Of a DNA stretch of 64,000 nucleotides, positions 52,567 through 61,884 are shown one piece after another; position 1 is the stretch's first letter; each line of letters begins with the position of its first letter. Origin of the DNA: CBDBND01 sp965262665. GTDB lineage: Bacteria; Pseudomonadota; Alphaproteobacteria; Rhodospirillales; Rhodospirillaceae. A program made the translations under genes and the position numbers. The DNA is taken from NCBI GenBank assembly GCA_965262665.1, contig CBDHFR010000004.1, forward strand, positions 1,798,001 to 1,862,000, written 5' to 3'. The notes below the pieces were generated by a model that saw only the letters and a program-made list of their open reading frames with translations, did no database searches and had not been told where the DNA came from.

Positions 52567-53355
52567 ATGATCCACCGAATTACTGCATTTGTTTTCGCTG
52601 TATTGATGGGACTACCGATGGCCTTCGCCGCTGATGACGGCGTGTTGGTGCTCGGCGGCACAGGCCAGCTGGGCGCGGAGATCGTCAAAGATTTGGTTGA
52701 AGCGGGGGATGACGTCACCGTGATGGCCCGTCCTACCTCCAACCGTGAGCGGTTAGCTGGTTTGGATGTCGGCTACGTCGTCGGTGACATTCTCAACGAC
52801 GCGGACATGGAACGCATCTTCACCGAAACCTCTTACCGCGCCGTCATCGACGCCTCGGGCCAGCCCTTCGGAGGGGACCAGACCTATTACGAAAAGAGCC
52901 AGAAAGTCATCTCTAAGTGGGCAAGAGCGGGCAATGTGGGCCAGATGATCTTGCACGGCGCTACGGGCGCCGGAGATAGTGCCAAGATGTTCTATATGGA
53001 AAATGTACCGGAGTTTCAGCGCGTTTCCATCGCCTCAAAGAGCGTCGCCGAGGATATTTTGAAAGACAGTGGCGTGCCTTACACCATTATCCGTCATATG
53101 ACGCTGCTGCCGCTCGAGTTTACGGAATCCGGCAATGCCTACTTGACCAAAGACCGCACGGCCGTAGGCGCGATCTCCCGGGACGGACTAGCCCGCTTGA
53201 CCATAGAATGCCTCGATAACGATGACTGCACGAACACCACCTTTCATGCTCTAGACTTGGACGTAGAATTAGGCGGCCGGTACGTGAATATGTGGAAGCG
53301 TTACGAAATGGTGATCAAGCCCGAATACTTGGAAACCATGCGCAGACCCGATTGA
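52567..53355 (+). CDS. Exported NAD(P)-binding (NmrA/SDR-a-like) protein
   Basis: 262 aa from the ATG at 52567 (AAGGGG site). Signal peptide 'FVFAVLMGLPMAFAADD', then 'VLVLGGTGQLGAEIVKDLVE' (Rossmann) and 'GYVVGDILNDADMERIF'. There is no YxxxK. It is the third Rossmann-fold dehydrogenase-like protein in this window with a signal peptide. Confidence 0.82.
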   Translation: MIHRITAFVFAVLMGLPMAFAADDGVLVLGGTGQLGAEIVKDLVEAGDDVTVMARPTSNRERLAGLDVGYVVGDILNDADMERIFTETSYRAVIDASGQPFGGDQTYYEKSQKVISKWARAGNVGQMILHGATGAGDSAKMFYMENVPEFQRVSIASKSVAEDILKDSGVPYTIIRHMTLLPLEFTESGNAYLTKDRTAVGAISRDGLARLTIECLDNDDCTNTTFHALDLDVELGGRYVNMWKRYEMVIKPEYLETMRRPD

Positions 53356-53383
53356 CATCTAATCCACAAGAGAGGGCCTAAAA

Positions 53384-53857
53384 ATGGGTCAACGCATTCT
53401 CAAAATTATCATTGTTTTTGTTGTGACGGTAATCGCGACGACGGCGCTCGCCTGTGTGATCGGCACCCAATTCGTGTTGGCAGCGTTGAGCGATGTGGGG
53501 GTCGCGATACCGTTTGCGGTGAGAGTTGCCAACACCTGGTACGATGTCCTTAACCTTGGATTTATTCCGAGCCCGGCCTTCGGTTTTTCTTATGGGTTCA
53601 TGATCACAGTTGGTTTCCTGATTGCTTTTATTGCCGCAGCGGCCGTTGCCCATTTTTTGCCCCGGCATCGGGTTATAATTTTCACCGTTGCGGGCGCTGT
53701 TGCAGTCATCACTCAGCTATGGATCTCTTACCAGTCGTTTGAAGTCATGTTGTTTGCCTTTGCGCGAACGCCTCTGGGCCTCGCTGCTCAGGCCGCAGCA
53801 GGTGCCGTGGGCGGGTGGCTGTTCGCCACTTATACACCGCGTGGAGATAGCGCATGA
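53384..53857 (+). CDS. Four-helix membrane protein, function unknown
   Basis: 157 aa. Four hydrophobic segments: 'IIIVFVVTVIATTALACVIG', 'FMITVGFLIAFIAAAAVAHF', 'VIIFTVAGAVAVITQLWISY' and 'LAAQAAAGAVGGWLFATY'. Its stop overlaps the next gene (ATGA), so it may assist the PQQ-type dehydrogenase, for example in electron transfer, but no family is recognised. Confidence 0.75.
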   Translation: MGQRILKIIIVFVVTVIATTALACVIGTQFVLAALSDVGVAIPFAVRVANTWYDVLNLGFIPSPAFGFSYGFMITVGFLIAFIAAAAVAHFLPRHRVIIFTVAGAVAVITQLWISYQSFEVMLFAFARTPLGLAAQAAAGAVGGWLFATYTPRGDSA

Positions 53858-54966
53858 CACAGGTCATTAGAAAGTCTCTGGCCATGATTGCGCTCTCGGT
53901 GATGGTCAGCCTGCAAACCTCAGCAAGTGTGGCTCAGGGTTACACCATTGAAACGATCGTTGACGGTCTGGCCTTCCCATGGAGTCTCGAATTTCTTGCG
54001 GATGGAGGCATTCTGTTCACGGAAAGGGACGGACGTTTGCGCCTAATAGAGGATGGTCAGCTGCACCCAGACCCTATTGCCGGCGTGCCCGAAACTTTTG
54101 TGCGCGGACAAGGCGGGTTGATGGACCTGCGCAAGCATCCTGACTTTGAGAACAATCAACTGCTCTATATGTCCTATTCGCACGGCACCCGCGATGCCAA
54201 CCAGCTGCGCGTGGCGCTGGCCCGTTTGTCAGACCACACCTTGCACGACTTCGAAGTGATCTTTGCGGCGGAACCCTTGAAAGACACGCCGGTTCATTTC
54301 GGCGCCCGCCTAGCGTTTCTACCGGATGGCACATTACTGATCACTTCAGGAGACGGTTTTACCAATCGCGAATGGGCACAGGTCCTTGACAACCATTTGG
54401 GCAAGACCGTCCGCCTCAACGACGACGGCTCCGTTCCTACTGATAATCCATTTGTCGACACAGACGGTGCGCGCCCGGAAATCTGGACCTACGGCCACCG
54501 CAATCAGCAAGGGCTGGTGGTCGACGCATCCACGGGCCGTGTTTATTTGCACGAACACGGACCCATGGGCGGCGACGAACTCAACGTTTTGGAACCAGGC
54601 AACAATTACGGCTGGCCGGTGGCCACCTTTGGCTTGGATTATTCCGGCGCCCGGATCTCTCCCTTTAGGGAATGGCCGGGCACCACACTGCCCATGGAGT
54701 ATTGGGTGCCGTCCATCGCCCCTGGGGGCATGACCCTGTATCAAGGCGACGCCTTCCCGGAATGGCAGGGAGATTTATTTGTCGCTGCGCTGGCCAATAT
54801 GTCGGTACGGCGCCTGGATCTGGAAAACGGCGAAATACGGGATCAAGAGACGCTGTTTGCTGATCTTGGCGAACGTATCCGCGAAGTCCGTGCCGGACCG
54901 GATGGCTATCTTTACCTGCTGACGGACAGTCCGGAAGGGCGTTTGCTTCAGGTACGGCCCCAATAG
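53854..54966 (+). CDS. PQQ-dependent aldose (soluble glucose/sorbosone) dehydrogenase
   Basis: 370 aa with a signal peptide ending near 'ASVAQ'. Beta-propeller motifs: 'GLAFPWSLEFLADGGILFTE', 'GQGGLMDLRKHPDFENN', 'TYGHRNQQGL', 'EHGPMGGDELNVLEPGNNYG'. Periplasmic oxidation of sugars with PQQ and transfer of electrons to the respiratory chain. Translationally coupled to the membrane protein upstream. Confidence 0.9.
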   Translation: MTQVIRKSLAMIALSVMVSLQTSASVAQGYTIETIVDGLAFPWSLEFLADGGILFTERDGRLRLIEDGQLHPDPIAGVPETFVRGQGGLMDLRKHPDFENNQLLYMSYSHGTRDANQLRVALARLSDHTLHDFEVIFAAEPLKDTPVHFGARLAFLPDGTLLITSGDGFTNREWAQVLDNHLGKTVRLNDDGSVPTDNPFVDTDGARPEIWTYGHRNQQGLVVDASTGRVYLHEHGPMGGDELNVLEPGNNYGWPVATFGLDYSGARISPFREWPGTTLPMEYWVPSIAPGGMTLYQGDAFPEWQGDLFVAALANMSVRRLDLENGEIRDQETLFADLGERIREVRAGPDGYLYLLTDSPEGRLLQVRPQ

Positions 54967-55066
54967 GGCGCTATCCTTGAGTTGCAGCTGTTGACCTGAA
55001 TCATGGCGTTCTAGGATCAACTCAGCCACTGCATAAGGCTACATCGCTACGTCGCAGGACTGCGCT

Positions 55067-55153
55067 ATGAGCCATGTCTATCTTTCAGTGCTCGGCCTAT
55101 TTGGGCTTTTGTCCATTGCGGTCCTAATGTTACCGGCTGCACGCCAACGTCAG
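55067..55153 (+). pseudogene. 5' fragment of a membrane or exported protein
   Basis: 'MSHVYLSVLGLFGLLSIAVL' followed by 'MLPAARQRQ' is one hydrophobic helix, either the first helix of a transporter or a signal peptide. It is cut by an IS630 fragment. It could be the start of the 5'-nucleotidase whose end is at 57220-57462, but this cannot be decided. Confidence 0.4.
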
Positions 55154-55643
55154 GCCCGGCTCCCGGCCCATCCCGAGCGGGTCGGCAGGATCGTGTTCCT
55201 TGACGAAACAAGTATCAATACCAAAATGGCGCGCCTGCGGGGGCGCTGTCCCAGCGGCCAGCGGATGGTTGCCGCCATTCCCCATGGTCATTGGAAAACC
55301 ATGACCTTCATTGCCGGATTGCGCGGTGACGGCCTGACCGCGCCCTGGGTGCCCTGATTTGATCGAGGGCGCCATGGACGGTGATGCATTCGAGCAGTAC
55401 ATCAAAACGCAACGCGCCCCGACCCTTCAAAAAGGCGCTGTTGTTGTCCCCGGCAATCTGCCGGCCGACAAACGCGACGGTGCCAGGCGGGCGGTTGAAA
55501 AGCGGGGCGCATGGCTTTTGTTCCTGCCGCCCTATGCGCCGGACTTCAACCCGATCAAGCTCGCATTTTCAAAGTTCAAAGCTCACATGAAGCGCTTAAA
55601 ACCCCGCACCATCGATGATCTGTGGAAAGCCGCCGGTATATAA
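55154..55643 (+). pseudogene. IS630-type transposase fragment (C)
   Basis: 'RIVFLDETSINTKMARLRGR', 'CPSGQRMVAAIPHGHWKTMT' and, after a frame break at about 55357, 'RGAWLLFLPPYAPDFNPIKL' with a Lys where the catalytic Glu of 'NPIE' is expected. The N-terminal DNA-binding region and both ends are missing. Confidence 0.8.
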
Positions 55644-55736
55644 CGTCTGCGGCCTCTTCAATCACGAGCACTGCAGGAACTTCTTGGTTGCTGACGGCTA
55701 TGCGTCAGAATAAATCGGAAATGCGCTAGTTCTCCC

Positions 55737-55994
55737 GTGGAAAATGCTATCACTCGCTATAGGGATGCGGTAGTGCCGTACTACAAGCTGACGGAATTAG
55801 GGTTGGACACTGAGGCTGTAAGGGCAGCGCTTGATAACGCTGATTTGAAGTGGCTGGAATCTGCAAGCAGCGTGGACCAAACGAGAGGCGTTCTGGTAGA
55901 CGTGCCAAGCGACAACTTTCTATGGCGCTGGTTCGGGGCAGGAAATTGGGTGCGCATCATCAAGACTGGCCTTTATTACGATTTATCCGGGTGA
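55737..55994 (+). CDS. Unrecognised ORF (85 aa)
   Basis: 'MENAITRYRDAVVPYYKLTE' and 'DNFLWRWFGAGNWVRIIKTG' read like real protein sequence but match no family I know. It may be the truncated end of a larger gene caught between IS fragments. No ribosome site is evident. Confidence 0.3.
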   Translation: MENAITRYRDAVVPYYKLTELGLDTEAVRAALDNADLKWLESASSVDQTRGVLVDVPSDNFLWRWFGAGNWVRIIKTGLYYDLSG

Positions 55995-56025
55995 GTGTCA
56001 GAAACTTTGTGTGTGAGCTGATTTA

Positions 56026-56057
56026 CACAAACCAGGGAACCCGTTCCCTGGTTTGTG
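56026..56057. repeat. 32-bp near-perfect palindrome
   Basis: CACAAACCAGGGAAC and GTTCCCTGGTTTGTG are exact 15-base arms separated by CC. There is no T-run, so it is not an ordinary terminator. It lies between IS fragments and may be a recombinase or transposase site. Confidence 0.7.
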
Positions 56058-56174
56058 AGCGACCCTGGTGATAAACCCATGCCAGCCGGCGATGTCCTCG
56101 GTCCAGGAGGAGTCCCGAAGGGAAGCTCCTGGAGGGAGGGCGCCGTTGGCTGGCTGGCAGCACGAGGATCGCGC

Positions 56175-56302
56175 TCACCCTTGGACCATTCTAAACCGCT
56201 CCTCGAAGCGGATGGTAAATTCGCCTTTCACCTGCCACCAGAATTGAGGCGGCCGTTTCCACTTTGCCGCAACGCCCCGTAAGGCCGGATAGATCAGCTT
56301 CT
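56175..56302 (-). pseudogene. IS256-family transposase, C-terminal fragment
   Basis: 'KLIYPALRGVAAKWKRPPQF' and 'GEFTIRFEERF' match the end of IS256 (MULE-type) transposases. It is truncated by the IS630 element D, which starts at about 56295. Confidence 0.7.
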
Positions 56303-57173
56303 TGTCAACGGCTTGCTTCGCGACAAGTCCCGTCCGCCTGGCAAAGCCCCGATCCCGCCGGAGCGCGTCGCCGAGATCGTCCGCCTGACCCAGCAAGCGC
56401 CGCCGCACGAGGCGACCCACTGGACGCTGCGCGCGATGGCGAAGGTTGCTGGCGTCGCGGCGGCGGCGGTCCAGGCGATCTGGAAGGCCCATGGCCTCAG
56501 CCCGCACCGCTGGCGGCACTTCAAGCTCTCCAATGATCCCGCCTTTGCCGAGAAGCTCACGGATATCGTCGGCTTGTATGTCGACCCGCCGGCCCATGCC
56601 GTGGTGCTGTCGGTTGATGAGAAGTCGCAGATCCAGGCTCTCGACCGCACCCAACCCGGCCTGCCGATGAAGAAGGGCCGCGCCGGTACGATGACCTATG
56701 ATTACAAACGGCATGGCACGACGACGCTGTTCGCCGCGCTCAACGTGCTGGACGGTACGGTCATCGCACAGAACATGCAGCGCCACCGCCATCAGGAGTT
56801 CATCCGCTTCCTCAACCGCATCGAGCGCGAGGTGCCGACGGACAAGGCCGTCCACGTCATCCTCGACAACTACGCTGCGCACAAGAAGGACAAGGTCCGC
56901 GCCTGGCTCGCCCGCCATCCACGCTGGACCTTCCACTTCACGCCGACCTCGTGCTCGTGGCTCAATGCCGTCGAGGGCTTCTTCGCCAAACTCACGCGGC
57001 GCGGGCTCAAGTGTGGCGTCTTCCAATCCGTCGTCGACCTTCAGGCCGCCATCAACCGCTTTGTCCGCGAATACAATGACGCAAACCCAAAACCCTTGAT
57101 CTGGAAAGCCGACCCCGATCATATCATCGCCGCACGAAACAGAGGGTTCCAAACGTTGGAATCAATCCACTAG
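56295..57173 (+). pseudogene. IS630-family transposase D (N-terminus missing)
   Basis: The frame 'LLVNGLLRDKSRPPGKAPIP' begins inside the normal protein. 'VVLSVDEKSQIQALDRTQPG' (first Asp), 'VHVILDNYAAHKKDKVRAWL' (second) and 'PTSCSWLNAVEGFFAKLTRR' (Glu) complete the DDE set. About 90 N-terminal residues with the HTH are absent. A truncated product could start at 56313. Confidence 0.85.
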
Positions 57174-57219
57174 CGCTCATAAACACAAAATTCCTGACAG
57201 GTTCGTTGATTCGACAAGA

Positions 57220-57462
57220 CCACCCTCCAATCGGGTCTTACAAGTCTTGATCAAAGGACAAGTGCTTGATCCAGAAGCCACCTATACCTTTGCGACCACC
57301 AGCTATCTGGCCAACGGTGGCGATGGTTACACCATGCTGGCGGAAGCAAACCGTGTGTTTGAAGACACCAGTTTTTCCGTGTTCGAGCGCGTCCTGGCCA
57401 ATCTTCAGGCGCGGGAATCCATCCCGCCCGAATTAGAAAACCGATTGACCATCATCCAATGA
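57220..57462 (+). pseudogene. 5'-nucleotidase, C-terminal fragment
   Basis: 'RVLQVLIKGQVLDPEATYTF' and 'ATTSYLANGGDGYTMLAEAN' are the end of the 5_nucleotid_C domain of periplasmic 5'-nucleotidases/UshA-like enzymes. The metallophosphatase part has been displaced by IS630/IS256 insertions. Its stop overlaps the following phosphatase gene (ATGA). Confidence 0.75.
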
Positions 57463-58986
57463 GTTCGCCTGACACCACACGATCATTGACTGCGCATACG
57501 GCGCCAGGTCGCCTCGGCGTCGCCGCTAAATTGCGGGCCGGTGTGGGTGCCCTGTTGGCCGTGACCGTCGTTATATGCGTCGGCCTGTTGATTTTTGTCT
57601 TCCAATTGCGCGTCAACGTGAACGAACTGTCCAATGACTCACTGCCCAGTATCGTTTTATTCGCCGACTTAGAACGAAACCTGGACAACATTTTGTATAC
57701 GACGGTCGAATTGGCGGAGGCCAACGACCGCCGATCCCAACGCAATCTCTATGAAGAAATCGAATCCTATCTCAATGCCATTGCCGCCGTTTTGGAAGAA
57801 CCCGTCTTGCGGACGCAGCGCGCCGAACTCCAAGCCTTGGACGATGTCATCACCAGTTCATTGAACAGTTTGAACGAGAAAGTACTCGAACGCTACGCCA
57901 TTGAAGAAGACCTGCGCCGGCATCAAGCGGGAATGCGGGAACTCCGCCGCATGGCGGCCAATGATCAACTGATACCTGAAGTCAACGCACTGCTGGCTGA
58001 ATTGGAAGAGGCTAGCGCGATCGAAGACCGATACCAGTTGCGCATTTTTGCCAGGAGAATTGGTTAGTCTTACCGCGGTCTGGTTACAAACCGTGACCTA
58101 TCGGTGCTTATGCTACGCAGTCAAGGCGTTTCCCCGGAAGGTGTCGCACAGGCCAGTCGCCCGCCAGCGGCCCCTGAAGACGCGCTGAAGCCACTCCTTG
58201 CACCAGAACAGGGTCTATTGGCTCAGCGGGATGAACTTTTAAAAACCAACGCGGCTATTCGCGGTCTTCAAAGCGAAGTGGAGTCCATTGTTGCGGACTT
58301 CGCGTTTGTCGCTCAGGCCAGGTTCTCGCATTTCCGGCAAGTGGCAGCAGACAATGCGGTTGAAATGCAGGTCGTCTCAACGCGCGTCATACAACTGTTG
58401 ATCGCCAGTCTTGTGATTTCCCTCATCGTGGCTTTGGTTGTGTCCCGGTCTTTGACTGTCAATGTCAGTTCCCGGCTGGCAAACCTGCGGGCGCATATTC
58501 TCAATGAGGCGCGCAAGGTCTCATTACATGGCGATGACAGCAAAGACGCCGGCATAGATACCGGCGACGATGAAATTGATGCCATTTCCAGTTCGGTCGA
58601 CGTGTTCCCGTCGGTCATCGGCGAGGCCAACGATAAATTGCGAGGCAGCTTAGAGACCATGGAACAGGACGTGGACCTGGCGGGTCTCATGCAGGAAGCC
58701 ATTTTACCGCGTACTTTTCCGAAGAACCCGGCCTATGCCATTAGCACAAATATGAGTGCGGCCCGGCATGTGGGGGGTGATTTCTACCAATTTTTCGAAT
58801 TGGACGAACATCACGTCAGCTTCGCCATAGTCGACGTCTCGGGCAAAGGAGTCCCCGCTGCGCTGTTCATGGCTATGTCCTTGACGGTTCTCGAAGCCGC
58901 TGTAAAGACCAGCATCAGCCCGGCAGAAGTGCTGCAGGAAGTCAACGAACGTCTCCTTCAGTAAAATCCGCTCTATTACTTTGTTA
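57459..58986 (+). pseudogene. Membrane sensor PP2C/SpoIIE-type phosphatase, first part
   Basis: One transmembrane helix ('VGALLAVTVVICVGLLIFVF'), a helical sensor region, a second helix ('VIQLLIASLVISLIVALVV'), a HAMP-like linker and the start of the PP2C phosphatase domain ('MSAARHVGGDFYQFFELDEH', 'FAIVDVSGKGVPAALFMAM'). Two in-frame stops interrupt it: TAG at 58065-58067 and TAA at 58963-58965 ('NERLLQ*NPLYYFV'). IS630-A follows at 58987. It would have dephosphorylated an anti-sigma-antagonist-type partner. Confidence 0.85.
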
Positions 58987-59051
58987 TACCTGGAATCATT
59001 GATTCGGCCTGAATTTAGTATTTTGCATTGACCTGATTCGGCTGCCGATTC

Positions 59052-60182
59052 ATGCACCTCTCCAACGACACGAGCAGCGAACGACTTCACGGCGAAGATG
59101 CGCAAAAGGCCTCCTTTCTGACCGCTGACGAACCCAAGGCACTCCTGAATGTCATGCGCAAGCGGAAGGTCGAAGCGCTGCAGGTACGGCGCGCGAATGC
59201 GCTGGTTGCCCTTGATGATGGCCACAGCGTGCAGATGGTCTCCAGGATATTCTATCTCGATCCCGACACGGTTCGCGGCTGGCTACGGGACTTCCGCGAG
59301 AAGGGGCTCGCCTCTGTGGAGCTTGCGGATTACCCGGACCGCCTGACGGCGGACCAGGAAGCCGCTCTCAAGGCGCAGTTCCGGGACAATCCGCCGCGCG
59401 ACACCAACGCGGTGCGGGATGCCATCTTCCGAAAGTTTGCTGTGAGATATTCACGTCCGGGCGCCATCAAGCTGATGCACCGCCTGGGGTTCGCATACGT
59501 GAAGCCGAAGACGCTGCCGAAGCAGGCCGACAAGCAGGCGCAGGAAGCCTTCATCAGGGATTATGAACAGCTGACGCGCGGGATGTTTCCGGACGCGACG
59601 GTTGTCTTCGCCGCTGCGGTCCATCCCGAGTATCAGAGCCGGCCGGCGCATGGCTGGTTCATCCGTTCCGACAAGCCGGCGATCAAGGCCACGACAGGGC
59701 GCCAGCGGCTGAACCTGCACGGCGCACTGGACCTTGAAACGATGAAGCTCACCCTGGTCGAGGGCGAGAAGATCAATGCCGAAACCTCTCTGCGGTTGTT
59801 CGAGAAGCTGGAACGGGCCTATCCGGACACCCGGGTGATCCCGGGTGATCCCGGGTGATCCCGGGTGATCCATGTCTGTCTCGACAATGCGCGCTATCAC
59901 CATGCCAGGCTGTTGCGGCCGTTCCTGGAGCGGCCGGAGTGCCGCATCCGGCTGCATTTCCTGCCGCCGTATGCGCCACACCTCAATCCCATCGAGCGGT
60001 TATGGGGCGTCATGCACCGGCACGTGACGCACAACCGGTTTTATCCCGATTTCCGACAGTTCACCGAGGCCATCTTCGGGTTCTTCAACCAAACCCTGCC
60101 CCGGGAATGGGAAACAATCCGAGACACCGTTACCGACAACTTTCGTGTCATCACACACGATCAGTACCGAGTAATTGGGTAG
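59052..60182 (+). pseudogene. IS630-A transposase (repeat-expanded, catalytic Asp lost)
   Basis: An N-terminal HTH ('ALDDGHSVQMVSRIFYLDPD') is followed by the DDE core. The first catalytic Asp position reads 'VVFAAAVHPEYQ', where 'FADAVHP' is usual. The second is in 'VCLDNARYHHARLLRPFLER' and the Glu in 'YAPHLNPIERLWG'. A 10-bp unit CCGGGTGATC is repeated four times at 59831-59870. The three extra units add 30 bp that contain an in-frame TGA, ending the first frame at 59858. Inactive. Confidence 0.88.
59831..59870. repeat. Four tandem copies of CCGGGTGATC
   Basis: Perfect 10-bp repeats inside the IS630-A transposase. The unexpanded sequence would read '..DTRVIHVCLDN..'. Confidence 0.95.
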
Positions 60183-60190
60183 CAGGAGTA

Positions 60191-61038
60191 TACCATATTT
60201 TACGGTGTGATCGATTTGCGCAGTGGCCGTTTGGACTTTTGTAACGCGGGCCACAATCCACCTATCCTCATCCGCAAAGGTCAGGCCGAAGAACTCCCTC
60301 TTACCGGTAATTCCATGCTTGCCGTTTTTGAGGATCAAAAATTTAACGAGGAGACACTCGCCCTAGACCCCGGTGATACATTGTTTCTGTTCACGGACGG
60401 TGTCACCGAAGCCTTTAGCATGGACGTCGAGGAATTTGGTACCCACCGCCTGTTGGCTTGCCTGGAACAGCAGTCAGACTCTCAACCGGATGATATTGTC
60501 GATTCTGTCACATCGACAGTAAAAAAAGTTTGCCGGCGATGCGGAACAATCCGATGATTTGACAATGCTGACGTTCCGCTTCAGTGGCCAAACAGAGGTA
60601 CAGTTCGAGACTGGAGAGTCTCTCATTATTGAAATTCCCAATGAACTTTCATCGATCGAAATCGTGCACAAGCGATTGAGTGAATTTTGTAAATCCTTGG
60701 GTATTGCAGAGGATATTCAGTTTCAAACAAACCTGTGTGTGGAAGAATACGTCGTTAATTTGATCCAATACGGTTTTGCCGATGACGACCCCCATACCAT
60801 CTTCGTCTACGCCACCCATTCAGACGGCAGTTTGGAGATTGAGGTGGTCGATGACAGCGACGATCCATTCGATCCTTTATCGGCACCGGCGGCCGATCTG
60901 TCGACGGACTTGGAAACCCGCGCCGTGGGCGGGCTCGGCATACACATCATCTGCACCTATATGGATCACCTCAGTTACAGCGTCACTGAACGCGGCAACC
61001 GCTTCATCATGGCGAAAACGCTGCCAAAAGCAGCTTAG
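60191..61038 (+). pseudogene. Membrane sensor PP2C/SpoIIE-type phosphatase, last part with HATPase domain
   Basis: 'FYGVIDLRSGRLDFCNAGHN' and 'DTLFLFTDGVTEAF' complete the PP2C domain. A one-base change in an A7 run at about 60522-60528 shifts the frame to 'QSDDLTMLTFRF', the normal end of such domains. A fused RsbW-like kinase domain follows ('FQTNLCVEEYVVNLIQYGFA', 'EIEVVDDSDDPFDP', 'GGLGIHIICTYMDHLSYS'). Phosphatase plus anti-sigma-type ATPase in one chain suggests a partner-switching signalling protein, now broken. Confidence 0.82.
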
Positions 61039-61041
61039 GCG

Positions 61042-61819
61042 TTATCGGGTCGCCAGATCACCAGCACGGATTCATCGTCGTCAGACGGCCGGCCGTCTCG
61101 GTGATTGGATACGGCATCAATGGTCGCTTCACAGAGGATTCGGCCGTCGTCTTTGGGTAACGGTGCGATGAGTTCCAATAGTCCCTCTTCATGAAGCTGC
61201 CGCCCGCTGGACGTTCCGATTCAATGAGAGAATCACTGTATATCACCACGCGGTCTCCGGGCGCGATCGTGACGGTAATTTGGGAATAGTCCGTGCCGGC
61301 GATGACCCCCAAGGGTACGTCCGAAATTCCGGGTGTTGGATTGCCCGCATTGTCATCAAGCAATGACCACGTCTGATCTGCGGCACAGTAGTGTAGTGGC
61401 GGCGGATGACCGGCGTTGCACATGATTAATGTGTTGTCGGGCTTGTAATACGCGGAGATCAGCGCTGTGGGCGAAGTTGCCGCTGGTGAAAAGTTTGGCG
61501 AATTCCTCATTGAGGCTGCGCACAAAAGCCGTGTGGTCAATGACCTCTATGTTTTCGCGCATGAGCCGTTGCGGCCCGCGCGCCAATTGGGCCGAGCCCT
61601 CGCCGTGACCAGACACGTCAGCCAGAGAAATACGGATAATCTGGTCGCCGCTGCAGGCGGAAATGTAGTGGATATCGCCACCTTGGCTGCTGTCACCATG
61701 GGGCTGATATAAATTGCGATGGCAATATTAGCGGCAGTAATCACCTCATTGGTGATTGTGTTGCCGCCCCGCACTTCAAGACATTGCAGAGCGTCGGGCT
61801 CGGGAGAGATGATGTTCAT
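61042..61819 (-). pseudogene. Second PP2C/SpoIIE-type phosphatase (several frameshifts)
   Basis: The pieces in order are 'NIISPEPDALQCLEVRGGNT', 'DGDIHYISACSGDQIIRISL'-like metal-binding sequence (read in a shifted frame), 'LADVSGHGEGSAQLARG', 'TLIMCNAGHPPPLHYCAADQ', 'VIYSDSLIES' and 'RPSDDDESVLVIWRPDNA'. Frame breaks lie near 61695 (one C too few), 61480 (one C too many) and 61215. Soluble, without a sensor region. It converges with the first phosphatase gene (4 bp apart), implying one signalling module. Confidence 0.75.
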
Positions 61820-61884
61820 GCCCTACCTTAATCGGAACAAGCGTTTCACTGTGACCACGTTTTCGGGGCCAATGAACGAAAGGG

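Larger units (their letters stand above)
58987..60190 (+). mobile_element. IS630-family element A, complete copy (1204 bp)
   Basis: Flanked by TA at 58985-58986 and 60191-60192; removal restores 'YYFVTIFYGV' in the phosphatase. Left end TACCTGGAATCATT, right end (inverse) TACTCCTGCTACCC. Partial copies lie at 18365 and 37579. Confidence 0.9.
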
